A stretch of DNA of 11,849 bases, taken from the NCBI GenBank assembly GCA_964423475.1, contig CAYRFD010000031.1, positions 1 to 11,849 on the forward strand. Direction: 5' to 3'. The notes below the pieces were generated by a model. That model was not told the origin of the DNA. It worked only from the letters and a program-made list of their open reading frames with translations, and ran no database searches. Positions 1 to 6,421 of this stretch are shown here, one piece after another. Within the stretch, counting starts at the first letter, position 1. Every line of letters begins with the position of its first letter. Position numbers and translations under genes: made by a program. Source of the DNA: JAUPVN01 sp964423475. GTDB taxonomy: Bacteria > Patescibacteriota > Saccharimonadia > Saccharimonadales > CAIOMD01.

Positions 1-91
1 TACGCAAAGAGCTTTGCTGGTTTTGCAATAAAGCTTCGTAAACTCTTTTGTCACGATTTGTTAAGCCAATATCAGAAAAACTAAAGTTCAT
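1..91 (-). CDS. Partial HTH transcriptional regulator, TrmB-like (N-terminus only)
   Basis: The minus strand reads an open frame from an ATG at 91 to the window edge (30 residues, starting MNFSFSDIGLTNRDKRVYEA). The pattern of a short lead, then LTNRDKRVYEALL, then SSLR resembles the first helices of the TrmB-type winged helix-turn-helix, where an L-x-x-x-D/E-x-x-V-Y-x-A-L-L stretch precedes the recognition helices. Such proteins are cytosolic DNA-binding regulators. The rest of the protein lies outside the window, so no ligand domain can be judged. There is no Shine-Dalgarno before the ATG, but a TATAAT sits six bases upstream, which suggests a leaderless transcript. It is divergent from the gene at 223. 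The coding call is fairly secure; the family is a guess from 30 residues. Confidence 0.55.
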   Translation of the reverse strand, partial: MNFSFSDIGLTNRDKRVYEALLQNQQSSLR

Positions 92-97
92 AAAACT

Positions 98-103
98 ATT
101 ATA
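98..103 (-). promoter_or_regulatory. Candidate -10 box (TATAAT) for the partial regulator, leaderless arrangement
   Basis: TATAAT on the minus strand is separated from the ATG at 91 by six bases (AGTTTT), so transcription would begin at or next to the A of the start codon. No convincing -35 lies at 16-18 bases. A TTGACA on the same strand (135-140) is 31 bases away and cannot pair with it. The surroundings are AT-rich, so chance matches are likely. Confidence 0.35.
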
Positions 104-185
104 TATTGTTTTATTGATTAAAATCATAAAAAAGTGTCAAAAATAATCAACCATTTTATCTATTATTAGATACCCGGGCTAGCTA

Positions 186-194
186 TGCTATTAC
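186..194 (+). promoter_or_regulatory. Candidate extended -10 (TGC-TATTAC) for the 147-aa gene
   Basis: In the 131-base divergent gap (92-222) the plus strand carries TGC followed by TATTAC, placing a start near 201 and leaving a leader of about 22 bases that includes AAAGGA before the ATG at 223. No good -35 is visible. A TATTAT at 161-166 is an alternative. The gap also has CCCGGG at 173-178 and a weak CTATG/CATAG inverted repeat around 183-200. I see no RNA gene or small ORF in it. Confidence 0.25.
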
Positions 195-222
195 CCATAG
201 ACAACAAAAGAAAGGAAAAACC

Positions 223-666
223 ATGGCTGAAACCATAAGTGACATCTCAAGCGATACACGCATCCCCGCAGAACAGGAAGGTGCAGTATTTGTTAGAAGT
301 AGCGAAAAAAGAACATTGATTACACGTACACTCACAACTACAGAAGCAGTTCAAGCAGAGATTATTAAGGCCCTTAAAGATATTGGTGTTGAGCTTAACC
401 AAACAGATGCTGAAGCCGAGGATTCTAATCTAACAGACGATGACGCTAAAGGTTATGCTCGTAAAGTAACCGTTATAAGTGCAAACACAGAGGGATTACC
501 AGACAGGCTACAGGTAGAACCACCTTTGTGGACAGATGAATTAATACAACTAAGTGCTAAACTAGGCGGTCTGGTAAGATTATACGTACACGGGCAAGAC
601 CCAGAACCAAAACTAATTATGCCTAAAACAGTAGAACAAGCATCTACCGAGCAAATAGCAGCTTAA
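223..666 (+). CDS. Unrecognised 147-aa soluble protein
   Basis: I do not recognise this family. The ATG at 223 is preceded by AAAGGA at good Shine-Dalgarno spacing, and the frame stays open to TAA at 664-666. The product is acidic and soluble, with no signal peptide or membrane segment. An N-terminal polar stretch (1-30) leads into a Thr-rich strand and a helix-like segment (about 35-58), then an acidic linker around 60-75 (DAEAEDSNLTDDDAK). The C-terminal half has a VTVISANTEGLPDRLQVEPP stretch and ends in a polar tail. There is no Cys or obvious catalytic motif. It is divergent from the TrmB-like regulator and converges on the Nudix gene, sharing the TTAA that holds both stop codons. A small lineage-specific protein is the most that can be said. 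Confidence 0.7.
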   Translation: MAETISDISSDTRIPAEQEGAVFVRSSEKRTLITRTLTTTEAVQAEIIKALKDIGVELNQTDAEAEDSNLTDDDAKGYARKVTVISANTEGLPDRLQVEPPLWTDELIQLSAKLGGLVRLYVHGQDPEPKLIMPKTVEQASTEQIAA

Positions 667-1139
667 CTATTTGGAACGCCAGCAACAAAATTTACTGTTC
701 GTTCTATAAACATGGCTTCTGATTTAGGGGATTTATTTAATAATTCTATTGCTTTATTGGCACTGACCCAAAGAATATCATCGTGTTCGGCATCGTGCTT
801 GGCTACAAATTTAACAAATTTAGCTACAAAATAATGTGATGTTTTATCGTAATTACAATCTTTATAGTTAAATTGTTTAGTTACGGCACCTATATAAGTT
901 TGCAAATCTACCAACGCTCCAGTTTCTTCTAAAACTTCTCTTTTGGCGGATTCTTCTAAAGGTTCGCCAATATGAACGGTTCCTTTTGGCAAATGATAAG
1001 TATTACCACCCTGTTCTTTTCTTACCAATAGCAAAAATTCTATATTTTTATTACTAATACGATATACCACCGCACCAGATGTTATATGATACGGGCTTTC
1101 ATTGGTTGCCATATATTGTTTTGGATAATTTTTTATCAT
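663..1139 (-). CDS. Nudix hydrolase
   Basis: A complete Nudix box spans residues 53-75: G53, five residues, E59, seven residues, then R67-E-V-L-E-E-T-G-A. This matches GX5EX7REUXEEXGU, whose Glu cluster binds the divalent metal and cleaves nucleoside diphosphates linked to another moiety. The preceding YHLPKG (about 48-53) is like the W/Y-x-x-PKG lead of Ap4A- and (d)NTP-type members. The protein is 158 aa, single-domain and cytosolic. Substrate cannot be read from the sequence; dinucleoside polyphosphate, an oxidised nucleotide or a 5' RNA cap are all possible. The first Met at 1139 has TATAAT only three bases ahead and no Shine-Dalgarno, so Met10 at 1112 (starting MATNESPYHI) may be the true start. 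That would remove nine residues outside the domain. Its stop overlaps the stop of the convergent gene. Confidence 0.9.
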   Translation of the reverse strand: MIKNYPKQYMATNESPYHITSGAVVYRISNKNIEFLLLVRKEQGGNTYHLPKGTVHIGEPLEESAKREVLEETGALVDLQTYIGAVTKQFNYKDCNYDKTSHYFVAKFVKFVAKHDAEHDDILWVSANKAIELLNKSPKSEAMFIERTVNFVAGVPNS

Positions 1140-1212
1140 AATATTATAAATATCTTTATTTAGCCTTATAATTATAGCATTTGGGGCCCGTGTAAATAAG
1201 AAATAAAGTATC

Positions 1213-1221
1213 TGTTATTAT
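1213..1221 (+). promoter_or_regulatory. Candidate extended -10 (TGT-TATTAT) for the HAD gene, leaderless arrangement
   Basis: TGT followed by TATTAT ends six bases before the ATG at 1228, which places the predicted first transcribed base on or beside the start codon. There is no Shine-Dalgarno in the 88-base gap shared with the divergent Nudix gene. The TG of an extended -10 would compensate for the lack of a clear -35. This could be the promoter for the whole HAD, FMN-binding and apbE run. Confidence 0.4.
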
Positions 1222-1227
1222 TAATGT

Positions 1228-1881
1228 ATGAAACATCAAAAAAAAGTATTAATTTTTGATTTTGATGGCACTATTGCCGATAGTTTTAAAATATTTTTGC
1301 AAACACTTAATTTAATTACTGATAATAAGTACGATGTATCAAAAAGTAATATTACGGCATTAAAAAAAATGACAATGCCCCAGATAATTAAAAAACTAAA
1401 CATAAAACGCTGGAAATTACCCTTTTTAGTTCTTAAGGGGCGCAAACAACTATCTAAAAAAATAGAGTTTGTTAAACCTTTTAGCGGCATGGAGCAAACT
1501 ATTAGCACATTGCATAAAAACGGCCATATTATGTATATATTAAGCAGTAACGATGCTACAGCAATTAACAAATTTTTGCAAAAACATCAAATGGCTAAAT
1601 ATTTTAGCAATGTTTACGGTAATGCCGGGCTATTATCTAAAGCAAAAGCCATAAACAAATTAATTAAAAAAGAACATCTTACAAAATCTAACTGCATATA
1701 TATAGGAGACGAAATGAGAGATGTAGAAGCCTCTAATAAAGCTGATATAGCAGTAATTTCTGTTGATTGGGGTTTTAGCGATGGCGATGCTCTGCGCAGT
1801 ATTAATATAAATGTTGTGTCGTCGCAAAAAGAACTAATAAATTTAATAAACTCTAAAAAATCAGTTAATTCTCAGGATTAA
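1228..1881 (+). CDS. HAD-family phosphatase, phosphoglycolate phosphatase-like
   Basis: The four HAD motifs appear in order. Motif I is FDFDGTIADS with nucleophile D11 and acid/base D13. Motif II is the Ser in YILSSND near residue 107. Motif III is a Lys in the LLSKAKAINK stretch. Motif IV is IGDEMRDVEAS, with the acidic pair that holds Mg2+. The segment between motifs I and II is a helical C1-type cap of the PGP/Gph/PpaX kind. At 217 aa it has the usual length and no signal or membrane segment, so it is a cytosolic phosphomonoesterase. Candidate substrates are 2-phosphoglycolate, pyrophosphate or a nucleotide; the sequence does not decide. It leads a plus-strand run and stops 20 bases before the FMN-binding gene. 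Since FMN and riboflavin phosphates are HAD substrates in other bacteria, a flavin link is conceivable but unproven. Confidence 0.88.
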   Translation: MKHQKKVLIFDFDGTIADSFKIFLQTLNLITDNKYDVSKSNITALKKMTMPQIIKKLNIKRWKLPFLVLKGRKQLSKKIEFVKPFSGMEQTISTLHKNGHIMYILSSNDATAINKFLQKHQMAKYFSNVYGNAGLLSKAKAINKLIKKEHLTKSNCIYIGDEMRDVEASNKADIAVISVDWGFSDGDALRSININVVSSQKELINLINSKKSVNSQD

Positions 1882-1901
1882 GTGTTAAATTAATATACAT
1901 T

Positions 1902-2405
1902 ATGTCTAGCAACAACAACACAACCCCAAAAATAATAGGTGCATTTATAATAGTTAGCTTTATAGCCGTTGGTTCATACGTTTTTATATTTAAACCAATA
2001 ACAAAAGAAGATGCAGTTGCACAAACAACTCAACAAAATACCCCAGATACAACTAATAACACGGCTACCCAACCCACCAATACGGCTGTAGCAGAGCCTA
2101 AAAAAACCGAAAGTAGTTACACTAAAACAGTATCTTATGTTGTACCAAAATTTAATAACGACATGACAGTTAAATTAACGCTAGATGACACGGGCACTAT
2201 AACTGCAGTTTCTACTAGCCATGTTTTAAACCCAAGAGATAAAGAATCTGCAATTTACGTAGAGGATTTTAACGCCGAGCTATCTGGCGTAATAGTTGGT
2301 AAAAAAATAGCTAACGTAGAACCAAGCATTATTGCTGGCGCAAGCTTAACAAGTGATGCTTTTTACGATGCTTTAAACCAAATAAACACAGAGATTAATG
2401 GGTAG
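1902..2405 (+). CDS. Membrane-anchored FMN-binding domain protein (RnfG/NqrC-like domain)
   Basis: One N-terminal hydrophobic helix (about 11-30) anchors the protein. A Thr/Gln/Asn/Pro-rich linker (about 38-70) follows, typical of an extracytoplasmic tether, then a compact domain of about 95 residues. The C-terminal IIAGASLTSDAFYDALNQI (143-161) corresponds to the SGATxTS motif of FMN-binding domains in RnfG and NqrC, where ApbE links FMN through a phosphoester to the Thr or Ser. Here the acceptor would be S148. The motif is atypical: the usual leading Asp is Ser and the usual Ser/Thr before Gly is Ala. The gene directly downstream is an ApbE-like transferase whose ATG overlaps this stop by eight bases, strong contextual support. 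No Shine-Dalgarno precedes the ATG; a TAATAT ends five bases before it. Inferred role: an external flavin electron carrier fed by the flavocytochrome encoded nearby. Confidence 0.78.
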   Translation: MSSNNNTTPKIIGAFIIVSFIAVGSYVFIFKPITKEDAVAQTTQQNTPDTTNNTATQPTNTAVAEPKKTESSYTKTVSYVVPKFNNDMTVKLTLDDTGTITAVSTSHVLNPRDKESAIYVEDFNAELSGVIVGKKIANVEPSIIAGASLTSDAFYDALNQINTEING

Positions 2406-3414
2406 ACTCGGCTTGCACAAAACCTCGGTTCTATCTGATTTGAGTTCGGGCGAGATAAAATCTGTTTTATCTGAAAGAGACGTATCCGAAGATACATCAA
2501 AAGAAGAAAAACACATTTTAGCCGACCGAAACATATCAGGAGGGCCAGGGATTTTGCGTAAGTCGAGTAAGCTTCAGTTTAAGGCTCTTGGCACAATTTG
2601 GAATATTGATTACAACAGTAAAACAAATAGTTACAACAAAATAATACTAGATGCTGTTAAACAATTTGAATATGATTATTCTAGATTTATTAGTAGTTCT
2701 TATATTAGCCAGCTAAACAGCGGCATAATTGTAAAAAACCCAAGCCAAGAGCTAATACAAATGTTGCAATTTGCTAAAAATTCATACGTTAATACTGATG
2801 GATGTTTTGATATTTCTGTGGGGGGTATTTTAGAACAAAATGGCTATGGTAATTATACAAATATTACTACCAACAATAGCCTACCCTACTACAATTATGT
2901 TAAAGCTAGCAAATCATCTATTAGTATTGATAATAAAAAGATCCATATAGATTTTGGCGGATTTGGTAAAGGCTGGCTAATAGACAAAATTGCCAATATT
3001 TTTGGCAATAACGTGCCAGACTATGTAATTAACGGTGGTGGTGATATATATGTTAAAAGTAAGGTTAAACAAAAAATATATCTAGAGCACCCAAGCGCAC
3101 AAGATACTTATATTGGCTATACACTAATTAACAATAAAGCCTTAACCGTTTCTTCTAACCAAAAAAGAACTTGGCAATATAATAACAAAACCTATAACCA
3201 CATTGTAGACCCAAGCAATAAAGATATAACTAACTTGCAAAGCATTGTAACTGCACAAAGTGCAAAATTAGCCGATATGTTAGCAACAACACTATTAATT
3301 GCAAACATTGCAACTATAAATAACCTACAAAAAATATATAAGTTTGATTATTTAATTATTAAAAACAACGGCACTTTTACCAAGAGCAAAGATTTTAATT
3401 TTAACACTCTTTAA
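2398..3414 (+). CDS. apbE: FAD:protein FMN transferase (ApbE family)
   Basis: ApbE transferases split FAD and link FMN to Thr/Ser of target domains, using Mg2+. Landmarks seen: ALGTIWNI (63-70), YDYSRFISSSYISQLN (92-107) for the usual S-x-x-S-x-L-N region, GCFDIS (135-140), IDFGGFGKGW (184-193), the INGGGDIYV glycine turn (211-219), HIVDP (268-272), and AKLADMLATT (289-298), whose D293 and T297 match the metal-binding residues. The first 55 residues are a polar extension without a signal peptide or lipobox, whereas many ApbE proteins are exported, so export is uncertain. A TTG at 2554 (residue 53), preceded by AGGAGG at 2538-2543, is an alternative start giving about 286 aa, nearer the catalytic core. 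The upstream neighbour is the likely substrate. The stop shares TTAA with the convergent ferric reductase. Confidence 0.88.
   Translation: MGRLGLHKTSVLSDLSSGEIKSVLSERDVSEDTSKEEKHILADRNISGGPGILRKSSKLQFKALGTIWNIDYNSKTNSYNKIILDAVKQFEYDYSRFISSSYISQLNSGIIVKNPSQELIQMLQFAKNSYVNTDGCFDISVGGILEQNGYGNYTNITTNNSLPYYNYVKASKSSISIDNKKIHIDFGGFGKGWLIDKIANIFGNNVPDYVINGGGDIYVKSKVKQKIYLEHPSAQDTYIGYTLINNKALTVSSNQKRTWQYNNKTYNHIVDPSNKDITNLQSIVTAQSAKLADMLATTLLIANIATINNLQKIYKFDYLIIKNNGTFTKSKDFNFNTL
2538..2543 (+). promoter_or_regulatory. Consensus Shine-Dalgarno (AGGAGG) inside apbE, before an in-frame TTG
   Basis: A full AGGAGG lies inside the apbE frame, ten bases before TTG at 2554 (residue 53). The catalytic homology begins a few residues further on, so this may be the real or a second initiation site. 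The spacing is slightly long, and the bases also encode Gly-Gly codons, so coincidence is possible. Confidence 0.35.
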
Positions 3415-4733
3415 AAACTAAAATCTTCTATAAAAATTTGGTTTTTTGGAACTTTAAGCTCTTTTAGTGCATTTTGAGCAGAATCCATTATGCCGCTAGC
3501 GCCACAAATATAATAATTATAGTCTGCTGGATTATTAATATATTTTGCTATATGTTCTTTACAAATATGGCCTCTTTGTTCGTTACTAATTAGGGCGTCT
3601 TTATCTTGGCTAATAATATCTACGTATTTATTTTGTAGACAAGATTTTAATATATCTCTAAAAGGTGCATTTTTTTTATGTTTATTGGCATAAAATAACC
3701 AATAATCGGCGTTTTTGGGCTGTTTAATTATATATTTAACAAATGGCGTTATACCAATGCCCCCAGCAATAAAAACTGTATTTTTACTAGGTTCTAAGAG
3801 CAATTGACTAGTAAATATCCCGTACGGGCCATCTATATTTACGTAGTTTCCCGTATTTAATTTAGACAGTTTTTTGGTGTAAGACCCAAAAACTTTATAT
3901 GCAACAAGTATTTCCCCTGTTTTGCTGTTGCTATCTAGCACCGTAAACGGGTGTTCTTCTGATAGTAAATTTTTTTGAATATAAATATATTGGCCCTGGC
4001 TAATGGATATATTTTTTGTGGTGGGTGCAAGTTGCAGTTTAAATACATCTGGTTTAATTTGGGTTTGGGCAACTATTTTATATTTTAATTTACCGTATCC
4101 AAAAATATGCCTTAATCTTAGTACCCCAAATATTATAAATAGTAGCACCACGCTATACCAATAAAACTGAATAAACGTATTATTAAAAGAAGACCCAGTG
4201 TCTGGTACGTGTAGCAACACAAAAGGTATACTTAAATATGCCAAATAATGAATATACTTCCAGGGCCTAAACGAAATTTTGCCCCTAACTAGCGCCGATG
4301 TAACCCAAACAATAATTAGCGCAAAAAAAGATAATCTACCCCAAGATACTGCGCTATTAAAAGTACTACTAAAGTTTAGTGTAAAACTATAAAGCAGGCT
4401 TTCTCCATAACTTATAGTAACTAAAAGTGGGTGCAAAAAAATCAAAATAGTGCCATATTTTCCTAAAAGGCTATGCACTTTTAAAAGCTGTGGTAAATCT
4501 TTAAAATATAGCCCCGTTACGCTGCGAGTGCCTAAAATAAATTCCCACATTATTAAACTAACACCAACATAACCCAATACTGCCGATGCATAAAGTGCTA
4601 AACTTTTAATGTTTTGGCTTGTTAGAGCCCAAGTTTCTGGCAAATTAACAAAAAATATGAAAGGTATTGTGCTTAGAGCAATTAGTAAATATAAAAAATA
4701 ACGTTTTTGTTTTTCTGATTTTAATAAATTCAT
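3411..4733 (-). CDS. Ferric reductase-like transmembrane flavocytochrome (heme, FAD and NAD(P)H domains)
   Basis: At 440 aa this has the layout of bacterial FRE/NOX-type reductases. Residues about 1-205 are a membrane domain of roughly six helices with two histidine pairs, H87/H101 and H162/H175, spaced 14 and 13 apart, as expected for two stacked b-type hemes. From about 217 comes a ferredoxin-reductase-like domain: the FAD-binding HPFT (261-264) and later KVFGSYTKKL, then the NAD(P)-binding GGIGITPF (324-331), CGASGIMDS (410-418) and an aromatic C-terminus (IFIEDFSF). It should pass electrons from cytosolic NAD(P)H via FAD across two hemes to an outside acceptor. The convergent FMN-binding protein and ApbE suggest that acceptor is a bound flavin; Fe(III) or oxygen are alternatives. 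There is no Shine-Dalgarno, but TATAAT lies six bases before the ATG. It follows ribH by 109 bases. Confidence 0.9.
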   Translation of the reverse strand: MNLLKSEKQKRYFLYLLIALSTIPFIFFVNLPETWALTSQNIKSLALYASAVLGYVGVSLIMWEFILGTRSVTGLYFKDLPQLLKVHSLLGKYGTILIFLHPLLVTISYGESLLYSFTLNFSSTFNSAVSWGRLSFFALIIVWVTSALVRGKISFRPWKYIHYLAYLSIPFVLLHVPDTGSSFNNTFIQFYWYSVVLLFIIFGVLRLRHIFGYGKLKYKIVAQTQIKPDVFKLQLAPTTKNISISQGQYIYIQKNLLSEEHPFTVLDSNSKTGEILVAYKVFGSYTKKLSKLNTGNYVNIDGPYGIFTSQLLLEPSKNTVFIAGGIGITPFVKYIIKQPKNADYWLFYANKHKKNAPFRDILKSCLQNKYVDIISQDKDALISNEQRGHICKEHIAKYINNPADYNYYICGASGIMDSAQNALKELKVPKNQIFIEDFSF

Positions 4734-4739
4734 AAGCTT

Positions 4740-4745
4740 ATTATA
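4740..4745 (-). promoter_or_regulatory. Candidate -10 box (TATAAT) for the ferric reductase gene, leaderless arrangement
   Basis: On the minus strand TATAAT is followed by six bases (AAGCTT) and then the ATG at 4733, leaving no room for a leader. A second TATAAT on the same strand (4761-4766) could instead give a leader of about 20 bases, but that leader has no Shine-Dalgarno. No clear -35 is seen for either. The 109-base gap (4734-4842) holds nothing else I can support. Confidence 0.4.
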
Positions 4746-4842
4746 AACTAGTTAACTGAGATTATACTTAAAGCAATCTGTGAAATTATTACAGTAAAAA
4801 GTTAGTATATTTTTATTATTTATTTAAAACAATTAGAATTAA

Positions 4843-5301
4843 CTACAAATTGTTAATAGATTGAGCTTGGTGCAATACGGCATCAATATGTTCTGAGCCT
4901 AAACCAGAACGAGACTGCGCCTCAGCCATAGTGTTACAAGTTAATACGCCAAATCCAATTGGCATATTTTGATCTAACTGAACCCTTAATATTCCATCTG
5001 ATACAAACTTACAAACATAGTCAAAGTGGGCTGTTTCGCCCTTAACAATACAGCCAATAGCAATTAAAGCATTATACTTACCGCTTTTAGCCATTTGTTG
5101 CAATACTAAAGGAATCTCAACCGATCCGGCAACATTTATAATATCAATGTTACTTTCTTTTATTTTATATTGTTTAGACCTGTTTATAACATTTTGCTGT
5201 AGCTGATTAGTAATTTCTTTATTAAACTGAGCAGTAACAATTCCCAATCTCCAGTTAGAGGCATCAAACGGTTTAAAATCGGCTTTTTTAGCAACTTGCA
5301 T
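4843..5301 (-). CDS. ribH: 6,7-dimethyl-8-ribityllumazine synthase
   Basis: Lumazine synthase condenses 5-amino-6-ribitylaminouracil with 3,4-dihydroxy-2-butanone 4-phosphate, the penultimate step to riboflavin, in the cytosol, often as a 60-mer or pentamer. The family landmarks are present in order: AQFN near residue 24, VAGSVEIP near 57-64, IGCIVKGETAHFDYVC (catalytic His region, usual form G-x-V-I-R-G-x-T-x-H-F-x-x-V), and PIGFGVLTCNTMAEAQSRSG near the C-terminus. The length of 152 aa is normal. The ATG at 5301 is preceded by AAGAAG and lies inside the end of ribE, overlapping it by 14 bases, which implies translational coupling. Neither ribD nor ribBA is in the window, so the source of both substrates is not shown here. 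Confidence 0.96.
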   Translation of the reverse strand: MQVAKKADFKPFDASNWRLGIVTAQFNKEITNQLQQNVINRSKQYKIKESNIDIINVAGSVEIPLVLQQMAKSGKYNALIAIGCIVKGETAHFDYVCKFVSDGILRVQLDQNMPIGFGVLTCNTMAEAQSRSGLGSEHIDAVLHQAQSINNL

Positions 5302-5884
5302 AAGCTTCTTTATCCTTATTTATATACTTACCAATAATATCAAATTCTAAGTTTACTTGTGATTTTTCTTTTAAGCTACCCAGTGTTGTATGTTTTAGGG
5401 TATGGGGGATAATTGCTACGGTGAGTGTATCAGATTTACAACTAGCAACCGTAAGAGATACGCCATCTATGGTTATTGAACATTTATTAACAACAAGATT
5501 CTGATAATTATTGGGGTAACTAACTTCTATTTTATATTCGTTATCATTTTTAGTAATTTTTTGTACTAGGCCAATACAATCTACATGGCCCTGAACAATA
5601 TGGCCACTAAGCCTTTCGCCCAGTCTTAACGCTCTTTCTAAATTTACGTCAGAAAATGATTTTGTAGAAAAAGTTGTTTTGTTAAGTGTTTCGGGCATTA
5701 AAAATACCTCATAATTGGTAGGTTTAATAGCAGTAATAGTTAAACATACTCCATTTGTAGCAATAGATTCTCCAAGCAAAATATCATCCCAACCCTGGGG
5801 CCTTTTTATAGTTAGCTTTAAACCATTTTTAGAATATTTACGGCTAATTATAGAGGATTTGGCGGTGATTATTCCTGTAAACAT
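5288..5884 (-). CDS. ribE: Riboflavin synthase, alpha chain
   Basis: This enzyme dismutates two 6,7-dimethyl-8-ribityllumazine molecules into riboflavin and 5-amino-6-ribitylaminouracil. The N-terminal MFTGII is diagnostic. Two tandem lumazine-binding barrels follow: the first with GESIATNGVCLT and ending near SGHIVQGHVDCIG, the second with KCSITIDGVSLTVA, IPHTLKHTTLG and VNLEFDIIGKYI. At 198 aa it has family length, and both barrels look intact. The ATG at 5884 is two bases after the rnhA stop and the 3' end overlaps ribH by 14 bases, so rnhA, ribE and ribH form one transcription unit. Its product would feed FMN and FAD for the flavoproteins at 1902-4733. Confidence 0.96.
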   Translation of the reverse strand: MFTGIITAKSSIISRKYSKNGLKLTIKRPQGWDDILLGESIATNGVCLTITAIKPTNYEVFLMPETLNKTTFSTKSFSDVNLERALRLGERLSGHIVQGHVDCIGLVQKITKNDNEYKIEVSYPNNYQNLVVNKCSITIDGVSLTVASCKSDTLTVAIIPHTLKHTTLGSLKEKSQVNLEFDIIGKYINKDKEAYASC

Positions 5885-5886
5885 AT

Positions 5887-6318
5887 CTAGCTTTTTTTAG
5901 ATGTTTTTAATTGTTGTTCACGGGCTTTGTTAGCATATTCATCGGCTAGTTCATTACCTTTGTCTTTATTATGGCCCCTTACCCACACTAAAGTGGCGTT
6001 GCTGGCACGATATAGTGGCACAACCTCTTGCACAATATCTAAGTTTTTTATCTCGCCACCCTTTTTCTTCCACCCGTTGGCCTCCCACGAAATAGACCAT
6101 TTGGTTATAACATTTATCCAAAATTCACTATCGCTATAGATCTCGGCGTGTTCTTTACCTGCATCTTTAATTGCCGCAATTAAGGCTTTGCCCTCCATGC
6201 GAATGTTAGTTGTATTATTCTCTCCACCCAAAATATGTGGTTTCATATTTTTAATAACCGCAAAACCACCCGTACCAGGGTTTGGCTCGCAACTACCATC
6301 TGTATAATAAACTATCAT
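5887..6318 (-). CDS. rnhA: Ribonuclease HI
   Basis: RNase HI cuts the RNA strand of RNA-DNA hybrids, clearing primers and R-loops. All catalytic positions are visible: D7 in YTDGSCEPNPG, E42 in MEGKALIAAI, D63 in IYSDSEFWINV, H116 in VRGHNKDKGNELAD, and D126 at the end of that motif. At 143 aa it is a single compact domain like the E. coli enzyme, with no hybrid-binding extension. The ATG at 6318 has GGAG at proper spacing. It lies 103 bases downstream of polA on the same strand, a sensible partnership for Okazaki primer removal, and two bases before ribE. The gap to polA (6319-6421) is AT-rich; I see no terminator in it. Confidence 0.96.
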   Translation of the reverse strand: MIVYYTDGSCEPNPGTGGFAVIKNMKPHILGGENNTTNIRMEGKALIAAIKDAGKEHAEIYSDSEFWINVITKWSISWEANGWKKKGGEIKNLDIVQEVVPLYRASNATLVWVRGHNKDKGNELADEYANKAREQQLKTSKKS

Positions 6319-6421
6319 TTATGCTCCATATTTACTTGTTTAATAATATTTTAACATTTATAAGAACCTGTTTAGCTTATTTAATTTGTCTATTGAATAG
6401 ATAAATCAGATAATCTAGCCT

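Noticed and set aside
1236..1571. Open frame on the minus strand inside the HAD phosphatase gene
   Set aside because: It lies wholly within a gene with all four HAD motifs, has no Shine-Dalgarno, and is the low-complexity hydrophobic translation typical of the complement of AT-rich coding DNA.
4828..4854. AACAATT/AATTGTT inverted repeat at the ribH stop as a terminator
   Set aside because: The stem is seven almost pure A-T pairs around a 13-base loop and no uninterrupted T-run follows, so it is too weak to call.
5715..6139. Two short plus-strand frames (5715-5900 and 5927-6139) opposite ribE and rnhA
   Set aside because: Both are antisense to clearly conserved enzymes, lack start signals and resemble no protein.
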